DNA from: Hyphomicrobiales bacterium
GTDB lineage: Bacteria; Pseudomonadota; Alphaproteobacteria; Rhizobiales; Rhizobiaceae
DNA length: 57,639 bases
Direction of reading: 5' to 3'
NCBI GenBank assembly: GCA_900466605.1
Contig: UBMU01000048.1
Location: forward strand, 1 to 57,639
Notes under the pieces: model-generated
Told to the model about the DNA's origin: nothing
The model's database searches: none
What the model saw: only the letters and a program-made list of their open reading frames with translations
Program-made: the position numbers and the translations under genes
Shown here: positions 17,587 to 25,425 of the stretch, piece after piece
Layout: the number at the start of each line of letters is the position of its first letter
How positions within the stretch are numbered: the first letter of the stretch is position 1

Positions 17587-18912
17587 ATGGATGACGCAAG
17601 CCTGCAGGTCGTGCCTATATCCAAATTCCCGCATTTCGACGCCATCGTCCTTGGTGCGGGAATATCGGGGCTCGTTGCCGCCTCCGTTCTGAGCGAAAAG
17701 GGCGAGCGTACCCTTGTGATCGACGACTACGCCCACGTCGGCGGCAATCACATGGACTGGACATCAGCGGAAGGTTACACGTTCGATGTCGGAAGTCTGA
17801 TCTTTCAGGACGACTCACCGCTTTTGCGACACTTTCCCGAGCTCTTGTCGCATTACGTGCCCATCGCTCCGACGTGGGGGCGTCTCAATCCCCAAGGGAA
17901 AATCACAATCTATCCGATCTCCGTGCGCGACGATATATTGGCAGCCGGCCCGATTGGTTTGTCCCGTATTGCCTTTTCCGTCCTCTATGCAAGGCTGTTT
18001 CGTCGAAACATGGCCAATGCCCGGGACTTTGCGCGCTACTGGATCGGCGCATACCTGCTGCACAGATCCGGACTAGAAACATATATGAAGCGCTTCTACG
18101 GGATCGCACCTGAGAAGATTGACCTCGATCTTGCGCGCAAGAGGATGGGGTGGATCAGCGAACATGCCTCAATTGGCAATGTTCTCAGGAAAGTTATGCG
18201 GTCAAAGGCCGCTGCTGCGCCAACCAACCGGCAGATGGCGCGCCCGAAAGAAGGGTTCGCAAGCCTCTACGATACGGCCGTTCACCGATTGAAGAGCGTC
18301 GGAGTTTCGTTCCTCCTTTCAGCCGATATCCGCAAAATCATCAAGACAGACGACGGATTCGAGGTGGCTTTGGCAAGTGGTGCCGTATTTACGAAACGGA
18401 TCGTTTCGACTGTACCAATTCCGGCCGCACAGCGTCTCTGTGGCTTGACATCACAATCGCCACTTAACACGATCACACTTATCACCCTCTACTTTAGCTT
18501 TGCTGGGCAGCGCGGCTTTCCGCAGTCAATCATTTATAACTTCTCCCACCACGGAGCTTGGAAGCGCCTGACCGTCTACTCCGACTTTTACGGTCGCGTG
18601 AAGGATCGCGAGTACTTCGCAGTCGAGGTAATCGCAGGGCAGGTCAGCACGGTTGACGAGGCCGAAAGTGATTTTCGTCGCCATACGCGTTCAAATGGAC
18701 TCTTTGCCGGCGAACTTACGCTCGAGGGTAGCCAGATCCTTGAAAGCGCCTACCCGATTTATAGCATGGGTGCCGCCCAGCATGCCGCGCAGGCAATCGA
18801 GGGATTGAAGGCTTTCGGAATTGAATCGATTGGCCGTCAGGGGGGCTTCAACTATCAGCCAACCGCGCGTGTTTCGACCATCGAAGTGGAGGCGGCACTG
18901 GGGGGCAGCTAG
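17587..18912 (+). CDS. FAD-dependent oxidoreductase, UDP-galactopyranose-mutase-like
   Basis: 441 residues. A dinucleotide-binding motif VLGAGISGLVAASVL at about 21-35 is followed by VIDDYAHVGGNHMDW, the FAD-contact segment shared by UDP-galactopyranose mutases and the protoporphyrinogen-oxidase/amine-oxidase group. True mutases usually continue with a GPHIFHT motif; here the equivalent is DVGSLIFQD, so the reaction is uncertain. The C-terminus SIGRQGGFNYQPTARV has the shape of the second FAD contact. GGAG lies seven bases before ATG 17587. Its place among glycosyltransferase genes suggests it changes a nucleotide sugar or a sugar of the repeat unit. Confidence 0.75.
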   Translation: MDDASLQVVPISKFPHFDAIVLGAGISGLVAASVLSEKGERTLVIDDYAHVGGNHMDWTSAEGYTFDVGSLIFQDDSPLLRHFPELLSHYVPIAPTWGRLNPQGKITIYPISVRDDILAAGPIGLSRIAFSVLYARLFRRNMANARDFARYWIGAYLLHRSGLETYMKRFYGIAPEKIDLDLARKRMGWISEHASIGNVLRKVMRSKAAAAPTNRQMARPKEGFASLYDTAVHRLKSVGVSFLLSADIRKIIKTDDGFEVALASGAVFTKRIVSTVPIPAAQRLCGLTSQSPLNTITLITLYFSFAGQRGFPQSIIYNFSHHGAWKRLTVYSDFYGRVKDREYFAVEVIAGQVSTVDEAESDFRRHTRSNGLFAGELTLEGSQILESAYPIYSMGAAQHAAQAIEGLKAFGIESIGRQGGFNYQPTARVSTIEVEAALGGS

Positions 18913-18987
18913 CCGAAGCAATCGTTTGCAAAAAGAACAGATGGGCGGTCCGCGCCGCTGCGACGCAAGTGCAAAGTCGAAAGGTCT

Positions 18988-20091
18988 ATGATGCGTATCC
19001 TGCATGTCCTCAATCACACCCAACGTCTCAATGGGCATGTCCATGCTGCCGTGGACCTTGCATGCGCTCAGGCCGCACAGGGACACGATGTCTGTGTTGC
19101 AAGTGGAGGAGGGGACTTCGACGGTTTGCTACAGCGAAATGGCATTAAAACGGTACTCGTCGACCATAAGCGTAGCTTCCCAAACCTTGCCAAAGCTCTC
19201 ATCCACCTTCGCTCGCACATCCGCAGTTTTGGGGCCGAGGTCGTGCATGCCCATATGATGACGAGCGCCGTGCTGGCCTTTCCAGTCTGCAGGCTCAGCG
19301 GCGTTCCGCTGGTCACCACTGTTCACAACGAGTTTGAAAAAAGTGCCACTCTGATGGGGTTGGGATCCCGCGTCATCGCTGTCAGCAACGTTGTGGGTGC
19401 CTCAATGCGCAAGCGAGGTGTTCCAGCCTCGCGCCTTTGCGTAGTCCTAAATGGCACCATTGGTTCGGCACGATCCGACGGCCGAAGTGAAGTACCCGCA
19501 GAGTTGCGCTCGCCAAGCATCTTGTTTGTCGGTGGGTTGCATCCTCGAAAGGGATTGCCCGATTTGATGGATGCACTTGAGATTATCCACCGTAGCAATC
19601 CCGAGGCGCATCTCTACGTGGTCGGCGACGGCCCATTCAGGGAAGAATATAAAGAGATTGCCTCAAAGCTTGCGTGTGCGTCCGCCATCACCTTCGTTGG
19701 TGCGACGAAGGATCCGTATCCATACATGGTAGGAGCGGACATCTTCGTACTGCCATCGCATGCGGACCCAGCACCGCTGGTACTGTCTGAAGCACGCGAG
19801 GCACGCTGCGCCGTAATAGGGACAGAAGTAGACGGCATCCCGCAACTGCTCGAGCAGGGCGAGGCTGGGATCCTCGTTCCCCCGCGCGATCCTCCAGCAC
19901 TTGCCCGCGCGCTTACCCGCTTGTTGGAGACACCTGGTCAAATCGACGAGTGGAAGGCGAAAAGCCAGTTGCGGATAGAGCATCTCACGATCGATCGCGT
20001 CGCGCGCGAAACAATGCAAGTGTACTTGTCCGCCCTATCCAAGGGAGCTTTGGTACCTATCAATGAAGTCGAACAACAGGGCTCGATTTAG
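18988..20091 (+). CDS. GT4-family glycosyltransferase
   Basis: 367 residues with the GT-B layout: ILHVLNHTQRLNGHVHAAVDLA at the N-terminus, FVGGLHPRKGLPDLMDAL at the interdomain joint, and DPAPLVLSE where the E-x7-E motif is expected. The first glutamate is therefore an aspartate, a conservative change that some family members tolerate. It should add one sugar at the cytoplasmic membrane face. Two adjacent ATG codons (18988 and 18991) follow AAAGG; either may start. A TGC-GAC-GCA element lies at about 18959-18967. Confidence 0.85.
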   Translation: MMRILHVLNHTQRLNGHVHAAVDLACAQAAQGHDVCVASGGGDFDGLLQRNGIKTVLVDHKRSFPNLAKALIHLRSHIRSFGAEVVHAHMMTSAVLAFPVCRLSGVPLVTTVHNEFEKSATLMGLGSRVIAVSNVVGASMRKRGVPASRLCVVLNGTIGSARSDGRSEVPAELRSPSILFVGGLHPRKGLPDLMDALEIIHRSNPEAHLYVVGDGPFREEYKEIASKLACASAITFVGATKDPYPYMVGADIFVLPSHADPAPLVLSEAREARCAVIGTEVDGIPQLLEQGEAGILVPPRDPPALARALTRLLETPGQIDEWKAKSQLRIEHLTIDRVARETMQVYLSALSKGALVPINEVEQQGSI

Positions 20092-20190
20092 GCATGAGAT
20101 CCAATCAAGCAATTGTGATGTTGATGGCGTAAGACTTGGTAGTCGCGTGCGTTTTTCTTGAGTGCAAAGGTAGAAAAATTCTCGATAGCA

Positions 20191-20222
20191 TGTATATTGC
20201 AACGCAATAAAACAAGTTGCGT
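20191..20222 (+). promoter_or_regulatory. Motif shared with the ExoY-like promoter region, plus inverted repeat
   Basis: TGTATATTGCAACGCAATAAA (20191-20211) matches 7986-8006 at 19 of 21 positions. It overlaps ACGCAA (20202-20207), which forms an inverted repeat with TTGCGT (20217-20222) across nine bases. It lies just upstream of the glycosyltransferase start at 20236, so a regulator-binding site or a leader structure is possible. Confidence 0.5.
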
Positions 20223-20235
20223 GCGGAGTGATGTG

Positions 20236-21264
20236 ATGCAGTCAAACTCGCCTCTCGTAAGCATTGTAATTACTTGCTTTAACTACGAGTTATTCATCAG
20301 GCAATGCATTGAGAGTGCGCTGCACCAGGACTATCCCAATCTTGAAGTCATTGTCGTTGATGACGGGTCAACTGATCGGTCGTGGGATCTCATTCAGGAC
20401 TACAGGGATCACATCACCGCAGTGAGAACGCAAAACCGTGGTGCGCTGCGCAGCTCATTGACTGGTCTTAGCCTATCCAAGGGGGAGTTTGTACACTTCC
20501 TCGATGCCGACGATCTCCTTGAACCTCGCGCACTTGAGGAAATTGCACCGCATTTGCGGCCGGAAGTCTCCAAAGTTCAATTCATGTTAAGTCCGATCAA
20601 CAAGGAGGGGGACGTTATCGGTGACCCGTTCCCGAAGCTGGCTTTCTCGCAGGAGTCGTCACCACTCATCCAGTCAATCAATCAAAGGGGCTATTACAAC
20701 ACGCCACCGACCTCCGGCAATATCTACCGTCGCGACGTCTACGAGAACCTGGGAGACCTGAGTTACGAGCGAGCGATTGACGGTGTCCCATATCTTCTTG
20801 CGCCATTCGTCGGGCGGGTCGTCTCGATAGACCAGCCCTTGGGGAAGTATCGTATCCACAACGCGAACCTCTCGTCATTTTCGACGCTCTCCAGCGATCG
20901 AATGAACGGATACATGAACCGCTTCTTAGCGCGGCTACATCATCTCAAGGAACTTGTAGATGCTCGAGGACTCAGGGGCAAAATACGTCTTCGGCAGGAC
21001 TATGCCTACGTGCAGGAAATGATGATCCTCAGCGCTGTCGCTTCAGGAAATAGACCGCAAGTGCGTCTCCTGGCGTCTTATATGTCGGCTGTGCGTCGAG
21101 AGCATCGGGCAGTTCTACGACGATACATGTCGCTGGTCTTTGCTTTGGGCCTCTTTGCGCTTCCTGATGCAGGTCGAAGGCAACTTGCCTCGTTTCGTCT
21201 AGATCCATCACGACATTGGCAGATCAGGTCGCGGTTGAAGCATGCACTTTCTGCCGTGAATTGA
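20236..21264 (+). CDS. GT2-family glycosyltransferase (paralogue of the one at 12723)
   Basis: 342 residues starting MQSNSPLVSIVITCFNYELF, with VIVVDDGSTDRSWDLIQ, the DxD motif FLDADDLL, the segment NTPPTSGNIYRRD, and YERAIDGVPYLLAPFVG. Gene order and motifs match the transferase at 12723. ATG 20236 is preferred because GGAG lies eight to nine bases upstream; the open frame reaches a TTG at 20158 but those residues do not resemble the family. It should transfer a sugar by inversion in the cytoplasm. The duplicates may act on similar acceptors with different donors or linkages. Confidence 0.86.
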   Translation: MQSNSPLVSIVITCFNYELFIRQCIESALHQDYPNLEVIVVDDGSTDRSWDLIQDYRDHITAVRTQNRGALRSSLTGLSLSKGEFVHFLDADDLLEPRALEEIAPHLRPEVSKVQFMLSPINKEGDVIGDPFPKLAFSQESSPLIQSINQRGYYNTPPTSGNIYRRDVYENLGDLSYERAIDGVPYLLAPFVGRVVSIDQPLGKYRIHNANLSSFSTLSSDRMNGYMNRFLARLHHLKELVDARGLRGKIRLRQDYAYVQEMMILSAVASGNRPQVRLLASYMSAVRREHRAVLRRYMSLVFALGLFALPDAGRRQLASFRLDPSRHWQIRSRLKHALSAVN

Positions 21265-21483
21265 ATGGAGTTCCGCGCTCCGCATTAACTTCTCGCTATG
21301 GGACTGCTCGATGAAGAGTTCGATGAATGGGATTTGGCCCCGCATTGCACCACCCGCAAACAAGACGGCAGGCTTTGCCTCAGGGGTTCGTTCTGCGACA
21401 CGCGCTCCAAGGCCCGACTGCGCGCGTCTAGTTGCCCTGTCCATCAAGGACCTTCCTGACGTGCTACCAGAGGAACGTGGGTT

Positions 21484-22476
21484 GTGAACCAGAGAATCTC
21501 CATCGTTCTGGCGACATACAACGGCGAACGTTACCTAGACCAGCAACTGCAGAGTCTCGTGTCGCAAACAGTCAGGCCGTTCGAGGTCATTGTGAGCGAT
21601 GACAACTCGACGGACTATACCGGCGAGTTGCTTGCCGACTTCGAGAAATCGGCACCATTTCCCGTTAGACGATGGAAGAACTCGCCGGGGTTGGGTTTCC
21701 GTGAAAATTTTCTTTACGCAGCGTCAAAGGCAAGTGGGGAGTGGATCGCGTTTTGTGATCAGGACGACATTTGGCGGGATGACAAGCTTGAAATATGCCA
21801 AGGCTTCTTTGGTGATGAGGGGGTCACACAGATCGTCCACCAAGCCAAACTGATTGACGGCGCAGGAACAAATACTGGGCTCTTCAACCAGGGAATTGAA
21901 AGAACGGATATCAAGCCGCCTCTCTTTTACGATGTCTGGGATACATTTTTGGGCTTCTCAATGATGGTGCGGCGCGATGTGCTGAACGCAGTGCCAGCCA
22001 GCGACCGTTTTGTTGACTATATTGAACCAAAGCATCTGATAGCCCACGATCGTTGGGGCTTCTTTTTGGCGCAAACCCTCGGGAAGACGGTGGAGATCGC
22101 AGAGCCCCTCGTCAGCTACCGCCAGCATTCGACAAACGTCTTTGGAAAGGGCGGAAAGCCGTCCGAGGAAGCCGATATCCGATCCAAAAATCGTGGCTAC
22201 ATCGAGGCTACCCGCGGGATGCTCGACTGCATCAGGAACCTGCCAAACACTACAGAGGCTCGCTTCCCAAGGTTTCGGCGCGATGCAGCATTGCGCATCT
22301 ATGGTTCCGCCCTACGACAGGTAGAGGCTCGAGGAGCCATTTATGACCTCGACCGGCATTTGGCATTTGCCGAGCTCGTACGTCTTTTGTCGGCTGGCTA
22401 CTATCGAGGCGCTCAAGATGGACGATTTAGGTGGCGCTCGGTCGCGCGGGATCTGGCGTTCTGCTTTGGAATGTAA
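21484..22476 (+). CDS. GT2-family glycosyltransferase (rhamnosyltransferase-like)
   Basis: 330 residues with RISIVLATYNGERYLDQQLQSLVSQT, VSDDNSTDYT and the variant metal motif FCDQDDIWRDDKLE. That combination is common in rhamnosyltransferase-type GT2 proteins (WfgD/RfbF-like). The C-terminal part (SYRQHSTNVFGKGG) follows the same pattern. The start codon is a GTG; AGAGGA lies about nine bases upstream. The 219 bases before it hold no supported gene. The donor sugar is a guess from family resemblance only. Confidence 0.82.
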   Translation: MNQRISIVLATYNGERYLDQQLQSLVSQTVRPFEVIVSDDNSTDYTGELLADFEKSAPFPVRRWKNSPGLGFRENFLYAASKASGEWIAFCDQDDIWRDDKLEICQGFFGDEGVTQIVHQAKLIDGAGTNTGLFNQGIERTDIKPPLFYDVWDTFLGFSMMVRRDVLNAVPASDRFVDYIEPKHLIAHDRWGFFLAQTLGKTVEIAEPLVSYRQHSTNVFGKGGKPSEEADIRSKNRGYIEATRGMLDCIRNLPNTTEARFPRFRRDAALRIYGSALRQVEARGAIYDLDRHLAFAELVRLLSAGYYRGAQDGRFRWRSVARDLAFCFGM

Positions 22477-22538
22477 TGACGGCTGCCCTCGATGTGGCCG
22501 GATAAGAAAAAGGGGCGAGTAACAGAGGGGCAGTTTCC

Positions 22539-23633
22539 ATGGCGAGCAATCAGAGGTCGACTGCACATTATCCTGCGCTCGACGGGATAAGGGGAGTGGC
22601 TGCAGTTTCAGTGGTGCTCTTCCACCTCGAGCGATGGCTCGGTGTTCCCGGGCTTGCGGCGAATGGAAACCTGTCAGTTGATATGTTTTTTACGCTAAGC
22701 GGTTTCGTCTTGGCGGTTGCATATTCCCAGCGGGTTCATTCTATGAACTTGCGGGAATTCCTGTTGATGCGCGCGGTCAGGCTTATGCCGATGATCGTCC
22801 TGGCCACTATCATCAGCGGCGCATATCTCTTGCTGAAGGCGTTCTGGCAAACCAACGATATCATGTACTCGACATTGTTGTTTGCGGTGCTGACGGGCGC
22901 CATGAACGTGCCCTTCTTCAATGCGCCATCGAGCATCGGTGGACCACAATTGTTTCCTCTCAATGGCCCTCAGTTTTCACTATTCCTGGAGGTTGTGGCA
23001 AATGCAGTTTGGTGGGCAGTTCGGTTCGGACCACAGATATCTATTGCCGTTGCAACCTTTGTCGTCTCGGCCGCTTGCGTTATCGTCTATGGCATCGGCG
23101 GTGATACCACCGAGACATTCTGGCTTGGATTAGCACACGTCGGCTCATCGTTCTCGCTCGGAGTTCTGATCTTTCATCTTGATAGGGCAATCTCCATGGA
23201 ACGGCACCGCGTGTTCAGCGTTCTGTTCTGGTGCTTGACCGCGCTCATGTTGGTGTTGTTCTACATCCCGCTCGAAGCAGCCTTTTCCCTAAAGCTTCTT
23301 TGGAAGTTCGCCCTTGCCCCAGCTCTCGTCTGGACTGGTGCAAGCGTCAATCTCAACCCGATTCAGACCAGGGTTTCCCGGTATCTCGGGGATCTCTCTT
23401 ACCCAATTTATGCCTTGCACTATCCGATTTTCTGCTGGGTCAACGGAGTGCTTCAGGCGGTCACTGGAACAAAAAGCCCCGCCGTCGAGGTACCACTTAT
23501 TGTCTTGGCCGTGATCGTGGGAAGCCATATCGCGCTACAGCTGTTCGACAAGCCTTCTCGTCAATTCCTCGCCAAGTACATCCGCTCAAGGCGAGTCCAG
23601 GCACCGTCAACGGTTTCGAATGCCGAACTCTAG
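22539..23633 (+). CDS. Acyltransferase-3 family membrane protein (OafA/ExoZ-like)
   Basis: 364 residues and about ten hydrophobic segments. The opening YPALDGIRGVAAVSVVLFHLERW contains the family histidine, followed by LSVDMFFTLSGFVLA, both characteristic of acyltransferase family 3 (ExoZ, OafA, NodX). Such enzymes put acetyl or similar groups on surface sugars. GAGGGG lies eight bases before the ATG. The TAG stop at 23631-23633 coincides with the right border of the adjacent IS5-type element, so the last residues could have been changed by the insertion. Length is normal for the family, so function is probably kept. Confidence 0.85.
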   Translation: MASNQRSTAHYPALDGIRGVAAVSVVLFHLERWLGVPGLAANGNLSVDMFFTLSGFVLAVAYSQRVHSMNLREFLLMRAVRLMPMIVLATIISGAYLLLKAFWQTNDIMYSTLLFAVLTGAMNVPFFNAPSSIGGPQLFPLNGPQFSLFLEVVANAVWWAVRFGPQISIAVATFVVSAACVIVYGIGGDTTETFWLGLAHVGSSFSLGVLIFHLDRAISMERHRVFSVLFWCLTALMLVLFYIPLEAAFSLKLLWKFALAPALVWTGASVNLNPIQTRVSRYLGDLSYPIYALHYPIFCWVNGVLQAVTGTKSPAVEVPLIVLAVIVGSHIALQLFDKPSRQFLAKYIRSRRVQAPSTVSNAEL

Positions 23634-24389
23634 GCCGTAGACCATAAACTCCAAGCCATAAGCGGATTGAGGCAAGTTGGACCATGGCGAGGAAGTTGGC
23701 GGCTAGCTTATCGTATCGAGTGGCAACGCGGCGGAAGTGCTTCAGCGTGGAAAAGAAGCGTTCGATCAGGTTGCGCTCACGATAGAGCCGCTTGCTAAAG
23801 CAAGGCTTCCAGCGCCGGTTGCTTTTGGGCGGGATGTTGGGTGTGGCACCCTGATTCTCGATGAGGTCGCGGATTCGGTCGGCATCGTAGGCCTTGTCCG
23901 CCAGCACGATGGTGCCGAGATGGTCGAGCAGCGTATCGGCGATCTGCGCGTCGTGCGCTTGTCCTGCAGTCAGGCCGAGCCGAACCGGGAGCCCTTGTGC
24001 GTCGACAACTACGTGGATTTTGGTCGTGAGCCCACCGCGTGATCGACCGAGACAATGATCACGATCCCCCTTTTTACCGTCGCGGCCTGTTGGTGCGCCC
24101 GGACGGAAGTGCTGTCGATCATCTGGATGTTGCCGTCATAGGCGACCGTGATCGCATCCATCATACGATCCCAAAACCCGGCCTTCCGCCATCGTACAAA
24201 GCGGTTGTAGCAGGTGGTTCGCGGGCCATAGCGTTTGGGCAGATCGCGCCACGGCGCACCGGATCGCAGCACCCAAAAGATGCCGTTCAGCACTCGGCGG
24301 GCATCGACACGCGGCACGCCTCGCGGCTTGTTGGGCAGGAGAGGCTCGATGACGCGCCACTCGAAGTCAGTCAGGTTGTATCGGCTCAT
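23630..24389 (-). CDS. IS5-family transposase, orfA-orfB joined by frameshift
   Basis: OrfA (24009-24389) starts MSRYNLTDFEWRVIEPLLP and carries DSTSVRAHQ, the first catalytic aspartate region. The second frame continues KGDRDHCLGRSRGGLTTKIH, then LADKAYDADRIRD (second aspartate) and YRERNLIERFFSTLKHFRRV (the glutamate of the Y-R-E signature). The join is a -1 shift at an A5G5 run at about 24065-24074, typical of programmed frameshifting in this family. Near the end the sequence reads RLWLGVYG where YEST-A-stop would be expected; one base appears to be missing, so the native stop is bypassed and translation would run into the antisense of the acyltransferase. DNA strand transfer activity is possible but the C-terminus is altered. 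Confidence 0.8.
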
Positions 24390-24440
24390 CCAGATGTTGA
24401 ATCAGATATGCGCCCGGCAGGAAAGATATCTCGTCGCAAA
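23634..24440 (-). mobile_element. IS5-family insertion sequence (two-frame transposase)
   Basis: About 0.8 kb holding a complete IS5-type transposase split over two frames. The right border is placed next to a CTAG at 23630-23633. The left border lies somewhere between 24390 and 24460; I could not find convincing terminal inverted repeats, so one end may be eroded. Borders are approximate. Confidence 0.75.
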
Positions 24441-24461
24441 CGTCGGCTAAATCAGCGCAAG

Positions 24462-24890
24462 TCAGATGATGCCATGCCTACGAAGCTCGGCTTCCTCATC
24501 GCCAGTGATCCAACCGAAAACCTTGCATTGACCATTGGCTACGCGCGTCAAATACACATTTGTAAAGTCGATCGTCTTTTGACTTCCATCTCTGTCATAG
24601 GTGGCTCGCCAGTCTACATTCACAAGCGCGTGCATCGCGTCGATCTCCTCCGCTCGTAGGTCTATCACCTCCATCCGTTGAGCGCCGATCTTGCGATTGT
24701 GCGCGAAGCCATCAGAAAGCGCCTTCTTGAAATCCTCGTCCTTCTGGCCGGCCATAACGCCAGCAGGAGAAGAACCAACAAATGCATCATCATAGAGATC
24801 AATGATTGCGGCCATATCGGGCTCACCGGCGAGCGCCGCGTTCGTCTCACTCTCATAGCGACCGAAAAGGTCTCTAATTGCCTGCTCCAT
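24462..24890 (-). CDS. NTF2-like/SnoaL-like domain protein
   Basis: 142 residues with the cone-shaped NTF2-like fold pattern: an N-terminal helix (AIRDLFGRYESETNAALAGEPDMAAIIDLYDDAFVG), then strands including VNVDWRATYDRDG and CKVFGWITGDEE. This superfamily covers SnoaL-type cyclases, isomerases and non-enzymatic sensors of small ligands; no specific catalytic pair is evident. ATG 24890 is used; a TTG at 24896 is in frame. A weak EcfG-like promoter (AGAAC-N16-CGTT) lies upstream at 24938-24962. The gene stands between an insertion sequence and the YhaO/YhaN pair without a clear link to either. Confidence 0.7.
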   Translation of the reverse strand: MEQAIRDLFGRYESETNAALAGEPDMAAIIDLYDDAFVGSSPAGVMAGQKDEDFKKALSDGFAHNRKIGAQRMEVIDLRAEEIDAMHALVNVDWRATYDRDGSQKTIDFTNVYLTRVANGQCKVFGWITGDEEAELRRHGII

Positions 24891-25425
24891 GGCCAAACTC
24901 GCTAAAATGCCTTTATCCGTTCATGCCCTTGCCGCTCAACGCATTCCGGCGTCGATGGTTCTTATCGACCAAAACAGCGTGCATCAGTTTGGCTGCACTC
25001 CTGTTATTCCGATTTATGGGTTCACGGCTTAGATCTAGCGTCGGAGAACTCGGAGGAGAGGAATTCCCAGCTTTTTCACTCTGTACTTGCTGGGGGTGGA
25101 ACCGCCTATTGGTGCGCAATCCAACCTCGCGATACGGATGGTCGAGAATGACGGACCGAGGAATTTCTGCCGGGTTGGTTGCCTGGCTGGGTTTTGCATA
25201 TCTCATTATGGCCAGACTGCCCTGAACGCCTACCGGCTATCCCACTTCGTGAACTTGAGTGCTTTGGAACCTTGCCGAAGTTGGAATGAAACCGCCGCCG
25301 TTCGTTGCAGGGCCGCTTGAGCAGTGGCTGTTTCGACTGTGGAAAAGGAGAACAAAGCGGGAATTCAGGCTAGGATTCGCGCGCGATCCATCCTACTAAA
25401 GCAGGTCTTTGGTTGGGGTTACGGC
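24891..25425. other. Intergenic region before the YhaO-like gene
   Basis: About 535 bases without a supported gene. Reading frames on both strands lack ribosome sites and family motifs. The left end holds the weak EcfG-like promoter for the NTF2-like gene. Confidence 0.4.

Noticed and set aside
21298..21459. 53-codon frame starting MGLLDEEFDEW
   Set aside because: No ribosome site and an unlikely cysteine/arginine-rich second half.
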